Of a stretch of DNA of 64,000 nucleotides, positions 38,339 through 46,925 are shown piece by piece. Position 1 is the first letter of the stretch, and each line of letters starts with the position of its first letter. Location: the NCBI RefSeq assembly GCF_014643375.1, contig NZ_BMJJ01000007.1, positions 192,925 through 256,924 of the forward strand. The letters run 5' to 3'. Both the position numbers and the translations under genes were made by a program. The notes beneath the pieces are model-generated. The model saw only the letters and a list, made by a program, of their open reading frames with translations. It was not told the DNA's origin and did not search any database. The DNA comes from Aureimonas glaciei (lineage in GTDB: Bacteria; Pseudomonadota; Alphaproteobacteria; Rhizobiales; Rhizobiaceae).

Positions 38339-39211
38339 ATGGCTAGAGACGGACTGGTCGGCATCGATGCGGGGGAGCTGAGACGCTTCCAGAGGGGCTT
38401 CGAGCGCGCCGGCGCCGATTTCCCAGACGTCGTCCGTCGGTCTCTGAATGACGTCGCCCGTGATGCCAGTGAGCGGATGAAGACCGTCTTCGAGAGGGAG
38501 ATCGAGGGCGGGCCGTCCAGGTTCTCGCAGGTCAAGCCTGGCGCCCGGTCCGGCTCGGTGATCTCCAACTTCGCTCGCAAGGGAGGCTCGCTCGGCGATC
38601 TGGAGTCGTCGATCGCGGTGAATAGGCTCCAAAGCACGTATCTGAAATACTCGCTTGGCGAAGAGACGGTCCGCGAGCTTGGTGATGCCGGCGCGGCGAG
38701 CGAGTTCAATTTCCTCTTCTCCGGTACCCGCCGCCAGGCCAACTCGTTCGGCCTCTCACCGGACGCGCATGGCAACCTTCCCCGGAATAGCCTCAGGAAG
38801 CTGGTCCGCGCCGCCCAATCTCAGAGGGCCAGGGATAAGGCGAACGTCGCCAAGAAGGCCCAGAAGCAAGGCCGGGACGTCCAGGAAGGTGAGTTCGAGG
38901 CACTGCGGGCGGGACGGAAGGCGAAGGGGAAGACGAGGCGGGTCGATCAGCGTGTCGGTGCGGCTCAAGGGAGCAACGTCTTCTTCGGCACCCTCCGTCG
39001 GGGTCGGGGCGCCGTTGGCTTCTGGCAGCGACCGGACGACCGGAAAGACAAGCCCACGCTCCTCGTCCTGGGCGTCAAGCGATCCACGTACCGGTCCGAC
39101 AAGCTCCTCAGAGGCTGGAACAGGGCGGTGTTGGCGGCGTCGGAGGAGCTGCCCCGGTCTCTCCAGAAGCGCCTGGCGGCCGCCCTCGCAGGGCGTGGCA
39201 CCACGCCGTAA
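38339..39211 (+). CDS. phage tail-associated-like protein (290 aa)
   Basis: The N-terminal 60 residues (GELRRFQRGFERAGADFPDV, then VRRSLNDVARDASERMKTVF) have the pattern of minor tail protein Z/HK97 gp10-like proteins, which begin with a helix pair ending in ALNDVA-like sequence. The middle is basic and Lys/Arg-rich (AKKAQKQGRDVQ); the C-terminus contains SNVFFGTLRRGRGAVGFWQR. The start ATG 38339 is favoured over upstream codons because they lie within the terminator hairpin. Assignment is by general resemblance only. Confidence 0.4.
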   Translation: MARDGLVGIDAGELRRFQRGFERAGADFPDVVRRSLNDVARDASERMKTVFEREIEGGPSRFSQVKPGARSGSVISNFARKGGSLGDLESSIAVNRLQSTYLKYSLGEETVRELGDAGAASEFNFLFSGTRRQANSFGLSPDAHGNLPRNSLRKLVRAAQSQRARDKANVAKKAQKQGRDVQEGEFEALRAGRKAKGKTRRVDQRVGAAQGSNVFFGTLRRGRGAVGFWQRPDDRKDKPTLLVLGVKRSTYRSDKLLRGWNRAVLAASEELPRSLQKRLAAALAGRGTTP

Positions 39212-39714
39212 ATACAGATCTGTATGCACGGGCACGATGCGACGTCTCATGTCGCACGTCGATATAGAAGGCCCGTGACGGCCAAGGTCGCGTAAGACGT
39301 TGGGGATGCCGCCGAGGGCGAAGGAGGCACCTCACGCGCCTCCAGGATCGACGGCGGCGAAGGCGGGGGCCGGGGGACCCCACGGGAAAACGACGGTAGG
39401 TGGGTAGTTCGCGCTTGCCGGCTTCGCGTACTTACGAGATTTTCGGAATCGACCCACCAACCCGGCAGGTAAGGCCCCTGTGGTGGCCCGCCAGTACCCG
39501 GCTTCGATCGCCGGTTCTCTTCTGACTCCGCCTTCGGCATATGGCTTCCTGGCCCATCTGTCGGCCTCGTCTTCTCGTTCTCACTTCCAAGAGACCTGCC
39601 GGAAATGCCGGGTAACTTTCAATAACGGACCCATCAGGTTTGGGTCGAGACACCACTGGCGAGCTAGGACTCCGACCAGGGAAACCTGTCGGGTCTTCAC
39701 CTGATGGGTTCCAT
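39212..39714. other. non-coding region upstream of terminase small subunit
   Basis: About 500 bases without a convincing gene; frames on both strands are short and Arg/Pro-rich. Close to the terS start, ACCCATCAGGT (39629-39639) and its exact reverse complement (39699-39709) enclose 59 bases with further local pairing. In lambdoid phages the cos/pac site lies beside the small terminase gene, so this is where a packaging site would be expected. Confidence 0.4.
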
Positions 39715-40302
39715 ATGTCCGACCTCGACTATCACGACCCGATCCGCGACGCCGCCGACCGAGCCGAGCGGCTCATGTCGATTTCCAAGGCCGCCCAACT
39801 CATCGGCAGGAACCGGGGGACCCTTCAGGACTGGATCAAAAAAGGCATGCCCGTCGCTCGCAAGGGCGAGACCGGATCCGCCCACATGGTGGATCTGAAA
39901 GAAGTAATCGTCTGGCGAGAGGAGCAAATCCGCCGCGAAGAGCGGTCCCGGTTTCCAGAGTCGGAGGACACCGTCTTCGGTGGCGTGAAGCTGTCGCCGG
40001 GCGACCTTCTCAAGCTTGAGAACCTCAAGCTCACGCGTCTCAAGGTTGGGCAGGCTGCGGATGTCCTAGTCGTCCGATCGATCCCCGAGGCGGCGTGGGA
40101 GCGCGCCTTCGGCATTCTTCGCCAGTCCATAATTTCTCTGCCCGACCGTATCACGAGAGAGATGGCCGGTTTCCCGGAAGACCGTAAGCTCGCGTGGCGC
40201 ACCAAGGCGCAGGGATACTGCCGGGACGGCCTCAAGCAGGCGGCCAAGGTGGTCTCCGACGCTATGTCGACGGTTCCGATAAGGCCCGAAGATGCGTCAT
40301 GA
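39715..40302 (+). CDS. phage terminase small subunit (Nu1/DUF1441-like)
   Basis: A 195-aa DNA-packaging protein. Residues about 20-70 form a winged-HTH of the Nu1 type (SISKAAQLIGRNRGTLQDWI followed by KKGMPVARKGETGSAHMVDL), then a long charged helix (REEQIRREERSRF), and an oligomerisation region around LLKLENLKLTRLKVGQ. Small terminases recognise the packaging site and recruit the large ATPase subunit, which is absent here. In phage satellites a lone TerS redirects packaging of a helper phage. ATG 39715 gives MSDLDYHDPI. Confidence 0.7.
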   Translation: MSDLDYHDPIRDAADRAERLMSISKAAQLIGRNRGTLQDWIKKGMPVARKGETGSAHMVDLKEVIVWREEQIRREERSRFPESEDTVFGGVKLSPGDLLKLENLKLTRLKVGQAADVLVVRSIPEAAWERAFGILRQSIISLPDRITREMAGFPEDRKLAWRTKAQGYCRDGLKQAAKVVSDAMSTVPIRPEDAS

Positions 40303-40353
40303 AGCTTCTTGCTCACTGCATCGACCTGACATCATCCAGACTTCTCGGACGAG

Positions 40354-40587
40354 GTGAAGGGGTCGTCTGCGGTGCCGTTACGGTTCACGTTGGACCCGCC
40401 CGTCCCGCTGGTCACCAAGGTCATCGCAGGCCAGACCCAGCGGGCTCGAAACGAGTCGATCGTACAGATGAGCGGCAGGACGGCGATCTGTGGAAGATCG
40501 TCGTTTGCCGTGGCCGAGCTGGATGAAACCGGCAGCTACGTTCAGGTTGGGCCGGACGAAGAGCCGGCAATCGACGAGGGGTTCTAG
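40354..40587 (+). CDS. small hypothetical protein (77 aa)
   Basis: The frame begins at GTG 40354, after a stop at 40327, and ends with a 4-base overlap with the convergent primase gene. The sequence (RFTLDPPVPLVTKVIAGQTQ, then VGPDEEPAIDEGF at the end) looks protein-like. An alternative frame from ATG 40299, overlapping the terS stop, is less protein-like but better placed for coupling; one of the two is likely used. Confidence 0.4.
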   Translation: MKGSSAVPLRFTLDPPVPLVTKVIAGQTQRARNESIVQMSGRTAICGRSSFAVAELDETGSYVQVGPDEEPAIDEGF

Positions 40588-43500
40588 GCGACCGCTCTGA
40601 TTCCAGGCTTGAACCGGGCCGGCCTCTCCGTCGTCACGGTTTCGACTACCGGTTTCGGCGTCGCAGCAAGCACCCGCTCAGGCGTCGTCACGACATCCAC
40701 GATCGTGCCGACCGGGACGTAATCCCCGACGACATAGACGCTGACCGGCTCCTGCCGATGCACCTGCCGCGAGCGGGCAACGCACTGCACGAGGTCCTCG
40801 TCACGCGTCTGCGTGAGCATCCTCTTGTGCCACTCGCCCGAGGTCGACGGCGCCTCGAATGCCACGTCACCGCCATCCCGCATCGGCACCGTCACCATCT
40901 CCCGCGTCCACGCCGGACGGCCATCCCGCCCGACCAGAGACAGCTCCGGATAGGCGTCATCGTACGACAACGCTGCGGCGAGCGAGTCGAGCTGATCGGG
41001 CGACGGGAACACGCTCCCGATCATGACGACGGCCTCGACCCGAGCATAATCGTTGAGCCCTTTCAAGCCGTTATGATGCCCCCAGTGAATCCGTGACGGC
41101 CACTCGCGCATGCCCCGCATCGCCGCTTCGGCGACACCACGGACGACCACCAGGATTTCGCCCGGGTGCTGCTGAGACACCCGCTCCACGATGCCAGCAA
41201 GCTCGTCGAGGAGGTCCGACGGGCGGCCGGCGGAGCGCTCGGTGACTGCGTTTCGGAGCCGGGTTTGAGAGACGCCGGTGTGCCGGACGAGAGCGACGTG
41301 CTGACGGAGGGGGGCCGACACGTGGGTCGTCTTAATGCGGCATCCGAGGATGCGCTCGTTGATGTCGTTGTCGGCGGATCCGTCGAGAAGGAGCCAAGGA
41401 ACCGATCGAAAATTCAGGTCGTCGCGCCAAGCGAGGTGAATGGTCTCGCCAGCGAGGCGAATCCGTGGATCATGCGACGGAACGACGAAATCGGGGTCGG
41501 CGCGGCTAGCGAGGATGAGACGCCTCCTCTCGTCGACGATCTTCCAGAAACGCGTCTCTTCGCGACCGTGGTACTCATCGATTCCGAGGATGCTCTGCAA
41601 CCCCGCTTCGTCGGTATATGGGTGCACTCGTGCCGAACGGCTGTCCCCGCGAGACGATACGGCGATCGCCCCGGAGACGAGCGCCTCGCCATCCTTCCGG
41701 TCCGCGAAAACAGTCGCGAGATCGGCCCCGGCTTTGAGCGCGGACACGGCAAGTCGGCAAGCTCGAATGCGATTGTCGAGAAGCGTGTCGGCGGTTCGTC
41801 CGACGGCCTGGTCTCCGGGCGAGACCGGAGGAGCCCTCCGAACTCGAGCAAGCGTATCGACCGGGAATGTCGCGCTCTGGAGCACGACGCCGTGGAAAGC
41901 TTCATCGACGACGACCGCTCGCACCGCAGCTTTCAGCCCTGGGTCGATCTTTGGCATCGTGAGAAAAGCATGCGGCGCGAGAATCAAGTCTGCTGTTTCG
42001 AGGCCGGTGTATTGATCGAAAGCCGGACAACCGTCACGGCGAGGGCAGACTACGGTGACGAGTGCGCCGGAGGAGCTTCGGACCCGTGACTCGCATGCGC
42101 CGGCGGGCGAGATGCCTCTAGCTTCGAGCAACGGCACGATTGGATTATCGCATAGCGATGACCGGCCTCGTAGGATCCGAACTTCTAGACCGGAAGCGCG
42201 TGCGTCGGCCGCGATCTGATCGATGTTGCGATGAGCCGGCGGGGCCATGAGGTATCCCAGCGGTCCGGTGCCGAAGTCGCTCTTCGCTGCATCGAGCGCG
42301 GTGACCAGAGACGTTGTTTTGCCAGTCCCTGGCAGGCCTCGAAGACACGAGACCGGCGGCACTGAACCGTCGGTCGGCGACCAGGACAGCATGTCGATGA
42401 CCCCCTGCTCGATTGCCGTTTTCGTCTCCTTCCCTACCCGCTCCGACGTTTCCCCGACCGTTGACGGGAACGAGCGACCGGCAGCCAGAGTAGCGTCATC
42501 CTTCGTCATCGTCACACCAGCGACCGACCCCGTCTGGCCAAGCCATGCGAATGCTCCATCCGACCGGTATGCCTCGGTCTGTTTCGCCGACGCTGGGCGC
42601 CGAGGTGCTAGGACGACCTTGCGGTCCGGACGGCCGACGGCGCCGGAGCGGGTTCCATAAGCTTTCCCGTTCTGGATCGGCGGGATCCGCCCGGACGCGA
42701 CTTCACGAGCGACACGAACGACCTTGTCCCTGACGTCCTTCATGATGTCATCGTCGGATTCGAATTTCCCCGACGGTGTCGTCACGTGCGTCACCGCTCG
42801 CCGGACGAACTCGCCGTACACGGTCGACTCGAGTTCGTGGATGCCCTCCTCGCTCGTCGCCAGGTCGTGCCGCGTCCTGACGATCGAGCGGACCAGATCG
42901 AACAGAAAACCCTCGCGGCCATCCTCGACCCTGCCCTGGTCGTCGAGCACGACGCTCGACCGCATGATGATCGGGTAGTCGCCAGACGGGGCATTCGAGA
43001 CGACGAGACGTGGCATCGACGGCTCGCCATGGCCGACGATGCCGAACTCGCGGTCGATGGCGTCGAGAATGGCCTCGATCTGCTCGGCGGTGACGAGAGG
43101 AGCGCGACCTGGACCGGCCGTCGTCGGCTGCGTCACCTCGAAGTGCCCGTTGGCATGCAGCGTGGGGAGCCATTCGTACGAGGGGCAGTAACCCTCATGA
43201 CGATAGCCATACGCCATCACATGCTGGCCGTCTTTGAGAAGCTCGATTTTCGATGTCGATGGCGACCCGTCCTCGTTTCGGAGAACGAACGCCGTGCGCC
43301 GGGGCAAATCGTCTGGATGTGCTCGATAGAGAAGCGCCTCGTGCGGGCTGCCGGGGCGCGTACGGATGAACGGCGTCGGTCCGGCGATCTCAGCGAATAT
43401 CTCTCGGACCCGACACGACCGGAGCGCGTCGTTGATGTCGAGATCGGCGCAGAACACGCTCTGGCTCGGAGCGCCTAGCAGGATCGCGGTGTTGGCGCCT

Positions 43501-43793
43501 GGGGCACGGGGCACCCAAGTCTCCACTTCGGCGAGCGTCGGGCCCGAAGGCTGGCCAATCCAGCGGCGCCACTCCAGCGGCTTCCTCGGCGTCGTCTCGT
43601 CAAACTGGTAGTCGCCGACCAAGGCGGGGGATCGGTCGACGAGGCATGGAAGGACTGCCCAACCGAACGCGGCCATGATCGGTCCGGCGTGCTTGAAGCG
43701 GGTCGGTTGGCGACGCTCTTGCCAGTCGACCTGCGGCGGGGGCGTCGGCAGGTCCTCGGCCAGGGGCGCGAAGGCACGGATTTCGGGCTTCAT
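40584..43793 (-). CDS. primase-polymerase / helicase fusion protein
   Basis: A 1069-aa replication protein. Residues about 35-210 match the bifunctional primase/polymerase (AEP) domain: AILLGAPS, the metal-binding CADLDIND (115-122), the PHEALLYR segment and KIELLKDGQHVMAYGYRHEG. The C-terminal half is a helicase/ATPase: Walker A GLPGTGKTT (486-494), DEAF Walker B (630-633), then a second RecA-like lobe. A Cys-containing stretch (548-590) lies between the motifs. It is the kind of stand-alone initiator-primase-helicase carried by plasmids, prophages and satellites. It probably acts at a cognate origin in the element, with the 36.5-37.1 kb repeats the best candidate. Confidence 0.78.
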   Translation of the reverse strand: MKPEIRAFAPLAEDLPTPPPQVDWQERRQPTRFKHAGPIMAAFGWAVLPCLVDRSPALVGDYQFDETTPRKPLEWRRWIGQPSGPTLAEVETWVPRAPGANTAILLGAPSQSVFCADLDINDALRSCRVREIFAEIAGPTPFIRTRPGSPHEALLYRAHPDDLPRRTAFVLRNEDGSPSTSKIELLKDGQHVMAYGYRHEGYCPSYEWLPTLHANGHFEVTQPTTAGPGRAPLVTAEQIEAILDAIDREFGIVGHGEPSMPRLVVSNAPSGDYPIIMRSSVVLDDQGRVEDGREGFLFDLVRSIVRTRHDLATSEEGIHELESTVYGEFVRRAVTHVTTPSGKFESDDDIMKDVRDKVVRVAREVASGRIPPIQNGKAYGTRSGAVGRPDRKVVLAPRRPASAKQTEAYRSDGAFAWLGQTGSVAGVTMTKDDATLAAGRSFPSTVGETSERVGKETKTAIEQGVIDMLSWSPTDGSVPPVSCLRGLPGTGKTTSLVTALDAAKSDFGTGPLGYLMAPPAHRNIDQIAADARASGLEVRILRGRSSLCDNPIVPLLEARGISPAGACESRVRSSSGALVTVVCPRRDGCPAFDQYTGLETADLILAPHAFLTMPKIDPGLKAAVRAVVVDEAFHGVVLQSATFPVDTLARVRRAPPVSPGDQAVGRTADTLLDNRIRACRLAVSALKAGADLATVFADRKDGEALVSGAIAVSSRGDSRSARVHPYTDEAGLQSILGIDEYHGREETRFWKIVDERRRLILASRADPDFVVPSHDPRIRLAGETIHLAWRDDLNFRSVPWLLLDGSADNDINERILGCRIKTTHVSAPLRQHVALVRHTGVSQTRLRNAVTERSAGRPSDLLDELAGIVERVSQQHPGEILVVVRGVAEAAMRGMREWPSRIHWGHHNGLKGLNDYARVEAVVMIGSVFPSPDQLDSLAAALSYDDAYPELSLVGRDGRPAWTREMVTVPMRDGGDVAFEAPSTSGEWHKRMLTQTRDEDLVQCVARSRQVHRQEPVSVYVVGDYVPVGTIVDVVTTPERVLAATPKPVVETVTTERPARFKPGIRAVA

Positions 43794-43922
43794 GATGCGT
43801 AGTCCGGAATGAATGCAAGGAGCTTGCGGGCGATCTTCGTCGCCTCGTCTCTATAAGCATGTGACCGATTCGATCCGCCGTCTACAGCTCACCGAAAATA
43901 AATTGGAGGTTCACCCACTCTG

Positions 43923-43947
43923 GGGCGAAGTTCCCCCAATCCTCCCC
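43923..43947. repeat. right copy of 25-bp direct repeat, candidate attachment site
   Basis: Identical to 32130-32154 in the same orientation. Flanking bases remain partly similar (AATTGG about 20 bases upstream; CACAC after the core). The plus-strand frame across it reads WGEVPPILP, nearly the same peptide as the left copy's LGEVPPILP, so it could instead be the relic of another recombinase 3' end. Confidence 0.65.
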
Positions 43948-44566
43948 CCACACTTTCGAAATAACGTCGGCACACTCCTGTTTAAGAAATTCCTGACCGC
44001 CTGAACGCGCGTTCGCGCCTCCGGACATTAACGATTCGGTATCACCTCCCGTTAAGTAGCTAAAATACCCTCGAAAAATCCTTCCAGCCCCTTCCCACTT
44101 GCACCGAAACAAGCATGCTAGATTCGTGGGACGGCGGGGCTTTTCCAAGAGACTATTCTTCAGCGATTCCGTCCGTTGCTTCGGTCGGATCGTGCGAAAA
44201 TTCGAGTAATGGGCTAGCCACGGCTAGGCCGAAACGGCTTCGCGCACTGATTCGTTCGTCGAGGGGAATGGACTGGTATGAACGAAGCCGAGGAGGAGTA
44301 GGTCTAAGCGAACGTTCTCGAGGAACGGCCGCTCAGACCTTCAAACGTGTGATGAAAAATGCGAAGGGCGATTCCGCTATCGACCCACTGCTGCCCTACC
44401 CGAGTAAGTTGGCAACGATCATAGGCGGACATACCTGTTGGCCAACCGATCGATGCCAGAGAAGGTCCGTGTCCTCGACAACGAGATCGACGTGACCGAC
44501 AGGGCCGACCTGGGCGTCGCACCTGACTTTCGGTCCTGCCCCTCAACCGTCAGTGACCGAGATCCA
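43948..44566. other. region without supported gene, right of the repeat
   Basis: About 620 bases of lower GC than the neighbours at its left end. Two frames (a leftward one ending at 43882 and a rightward one 44115-44495) have poor codon use and no ribosome-binding site. It probably is remnant DNA at the border between the element and the catabolic cluster. Confidence 0.4.
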
Positions 44567-45541
44567 CTACGGAACGAGGACGATCGGGCCGTTCGACGTG
44601 CCGCTGTCCATCGCCTCGTGCGCCTGCGCGACCTGCTCGAGGGGATAGGTCTTCCAGATCTCCGGCTTGATGATCCCAGCCGCGGCGGCCTCGTATACGT
44701 CGCGCGCCCGTTCCCTGTATTCGGCGAGATCGGCCGCGTAGGCGGCGATCGAGGGACGTGTCAGGTAGAGCGACCCCTTCGCCTGAAGTGTAGCGACGGA
44801 GACCGGGTCCGGCAGGCCGCTCGAGGCACCGAGCGAGACCATCAGTCCCCTCGGCCGCAGGCTGTCGACGGAGGCCGCGAACGTCTCGCGCCCGATCCCG
44901 TCGTAGACGACGTCCGCCTTGCGTCCGTCGGTGAGACGGGACACCTCCCCGGCCAGGTCACACGAACCCCAGACGAGGACGGCGTCGCAGCCCCTCGACT
45001 TGGCGATGGCCACGCTCGCCTCCTTCGACACCACGCCGATCACGAAGGCGCCGAGCCGCTTGGCCCAGGGTGCCATGACCTGCCCGAGCGCGCCGGCCAC
45101 GCCGTAGAGCACGACGACGGTGCCGGGACCGACAGGGTACGTGTTCTTCAGGAGGTACTGGGCGGTGATGCCCTTGAACGTGATCGCCGCGGCCTCCTCG
45201 AAGCTCAACCCCTCGGGCAATCGGACCAGTCGTTCGGCTGGATAGGCACGCACTGCGGCGTAAGCTCCGACGGGACCGAGCGCGTAGGCAACGCGATCGC
45301 CGACGGCGACGTCGCTGACCCCGCTGCCGACCGCGACCACGGTCCCCGCTGCCTCAAGTCCGATGCCCCCGGGGACGGGGATCGGAACGGCGCCCTTGCG
45401 GTGCATGGCGTCGAGGTAGTTCACGCCGACGGCACGCTGCTCGACGATCGCCTCGCCCGGGCCGGGCGACGGAACCTCGACTTCATGGGGCACCAGGACG
45501 TCGGGGCCGCCTGTCTGCGTCAGTTGGATCGCGATGGTCAT
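44567..45541 (-). CDS. NADPH:quinone oxidoreductase (zeta-crystallin type)
   Basis: A 324-aa medium-chain dehydrogenase/reductase without zinc ligands. The N-terminal GroES-like domain holds VGVNYLDAMHRKGAVPIPVP, and the NADPH-binding segment is GVAGALGQVMAPWAKRLGA. It catalyses one- or two-electron reduction of quinones with NADPH. It faces left at the start of the catabolic cluster, 31 bases downstream of the epoxide hydrolase gene on the same strand. Confidence 0.88.
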   Translation of the reverse strand: MTIAIQLTQTGGPDVLVPHEVEVPSPGPGEAIVEQRAVGVNYLDAMHRKGAVPIPVPGGIGLEAAGTVVAVGSGVSDVAVGDRVAYALGPVGAYAAVRAYPAERLVRLPEGLSFEEAAAITFKGITAQYLLKNTYPVGPGTVVVLYGVAGALGQVMAPWAKRLGAFVIGVVSKEASVAIAKSRGCDAVLVWGSCDLAGEVSRLTDGRKADVVYDGIGRETFAASVDSLRPRGLMVSLGASSGLPDPVSVATLQAKGSLYLTRPSIAAYAADLAEYRERARDVYEAAAAGIIKPEIWKTYPLEQVAQAHEAMDSGTSNGPIVLVP

Positions 45542-45571
45542 CGGTCGTGCCTCCTCTCGGGGTTAAATGCA

Positions 45572-46846
45572 CTAGCGCAGGCCGCGGAACGTCCTTCGGA
45601 CCTCGTTGACGAACGCCGTCGGCTGTTCCCACGCGGCAAAGTGACCGCCCTCGGCCACTTCGTTGAAGTGGACCAGATTGGCGAACCGCGGCTCCGCCCA
45701 GCGCTTCGACAGGCGCAGCTTCTCGCCCGGGAACATGCTGATGCCCGTGGGCGTCGGCATCGGCTCGTCGATCGTCGCGATGCGAGGGGTCTCGCGGGCC
45801 GTCTCCCAGTAGAGACGCGCAGAGCTCGCTCCGGCGTTCGACAACCAGTAGAGCATGACGTTGTCGATCATGCCATCGAGCGTGAAGACGCGCTCCGGAT
45901 GGCCATCGCTGTCCGACACGTCCTGAAGCATCTGGTAGATCCAGGCCGCCAGCCCTGCGGGCGAGTCCGCCAAGCCATAGGCAACGGACTGCGGATGCCT
46001 GCTGTGGATCTGGGCGTAGCCGGAAAGCCGATCCACGTAGAACTGGAGGTCCTCCAGCATCTTGCGCTCGTCGGGCGTCGCGCTGGCCTTCTCGGCATCA
46101 GTCAGCTCGAACTCGACGAGGTTGAGGTGGATCCCGATCAAGCCGGGCGGCTTCATGAAGCCGAGCCTCGTGGCGATCTGCGCACCGCGGTCGCCACCCT
46201 GCGCCGCCCATCGTTCGTAGCCGAGCCGCTCCATCAGGACGATCCAGGCCTTGGCGATGCGCTCGTTGTTCCAGCCCACCCCGGTCGGCTTCTCGGAGAA
46301 GCCATGGCCGGGTAGCGACGGCACCACGACGTGGAAGGCATCCGATGCCTGGCCACCATGAGCGACCGGATCGGTCAGCGGACCGATGACATGCCGGAAC
46401 TCGAGCACCGATCCCGGCCAGCCGTGGGTGAGAAGCAGCGGCACGGCATTGGGCTCGGGGGAGCGAACATGCAGGAAGTGGATGTCGAGGCCGTCGATCT
46501 CGGTGACATGCTGGCCGGAGCTGTTGAGCAGCCGTTCGCAGGCCCGCCAGTCGTAGCCGTCCCTCCAGCGTTCGACCAACGCCCGAACGTCTTCCAAGGG
46601 CGGCCCCTGGCTCGTGTCGTCGACCGTCTCCCGGTCCGGCCACCGCGTCCGCGCAAGCCGAGACTGGAGGTCGTCGAGATCGGCTTGGGGAACGGCCAAC
46701 CTGAAAGGGCGCACGAGAGTGCCCTTCGCACCGGATGCGCCGATCGCAGGCGAAGCGGGCTCCCTCGATGCCGCGCGGGCCATACCCGGCACCAAGGCGA
46801 TGCCCGCAGCGGTGGCGAGCGAGTGGATGAACTGTCGGCGGTCCAT
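45572..46846 (-). CDS. exported epoxide hydrolase
   Basis: A 424-aa alpha/beta hydrolase with an N-terminal twin-arginine-like signal (MDRRQFIHSLATAAGIALVP, cleavage near AAS at 26), so probably periplasmic. The epoxide hydrolase N-terminal domain is visible (FRLAVPQADLDDLQSRLART, 48-67), followed by the oxyanion motif HGWPGS (141-146), nucleophile Asp219 in GGDRGAQ and catalytic His402 in EGGHFAAWEQP. It hydrolyses an epoxide to a diol; the substrate is unknown. ATG 46846 is chosen because it gives the signal peptide. Confidence 0.85.
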   Translation of the reverse strand: MDRRQFIHSLATAAGIALVPGMARAASREPASPAIGASGAKGTLVRPFRLAVPQADLDDLQSRLARTRWPDRETVDDTSQGPPLEDVRALVERWRDGYDWRACERLLNSSGQHVTEIDGLDIHFLHVRSPEPNAVPLLLTHGWPGSVLEFRHVIGPLTDPVAHGGQASDAFHVVVPSLPGHGFSEKPTGVGWNNERIAKAWIVLMERLGYERWAAQGGDRGAQIATRLGFMKPPGLIGIHLNLVEFELTDAEKASATPDERKMLEDLQFYVDRLSGYAQIHSRHPQSVAYGLADSPAGLAAWIYQMLQDVSDSDGHPERVFTLDGMIDNVMLYWLSNAGASSARLYWETARETPRIATIDEPMPTPTGISMFPGEKLRLSKRWAEPRFANLVHFNEVAEGGHFAAWEQPTAFVNEVRRTFRGLR

Positions 46847-46925
46847 GGCAACTTTCCTCGGACGGTGTCGGCGCGGCGCTAAGCCCTTCGGTTCGGCAGG
46901 CGATGATCCGGTCGCGATAGGACCG

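Noticed and set aside
39247-39656. Two leftward frames (97 and 74 codons) between the tail-like gene and terS
   Set aside because: Pro/Arg-rich, no ribosome-binding site, overlapping each other in different frames.
40299-40526. Alternative frame starting at an ATG overlapping the terS stop
   Set aside because: Composition is less protein-like than the overlapping frame ending at 40587, though its start is well placed; kept only as an alternative.
43882-44148. Leftward 88-codon frame ending across the right 25-bp repeat
   Set aside because: It might be the relic of a gene 3' end, but codon use and start context are poor; not called as a gene.
44115-44495. Rightward 126-codon frame right of the element
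   Set aside because: Ser/Arg-rich, no domain, no ribosome-binding site.
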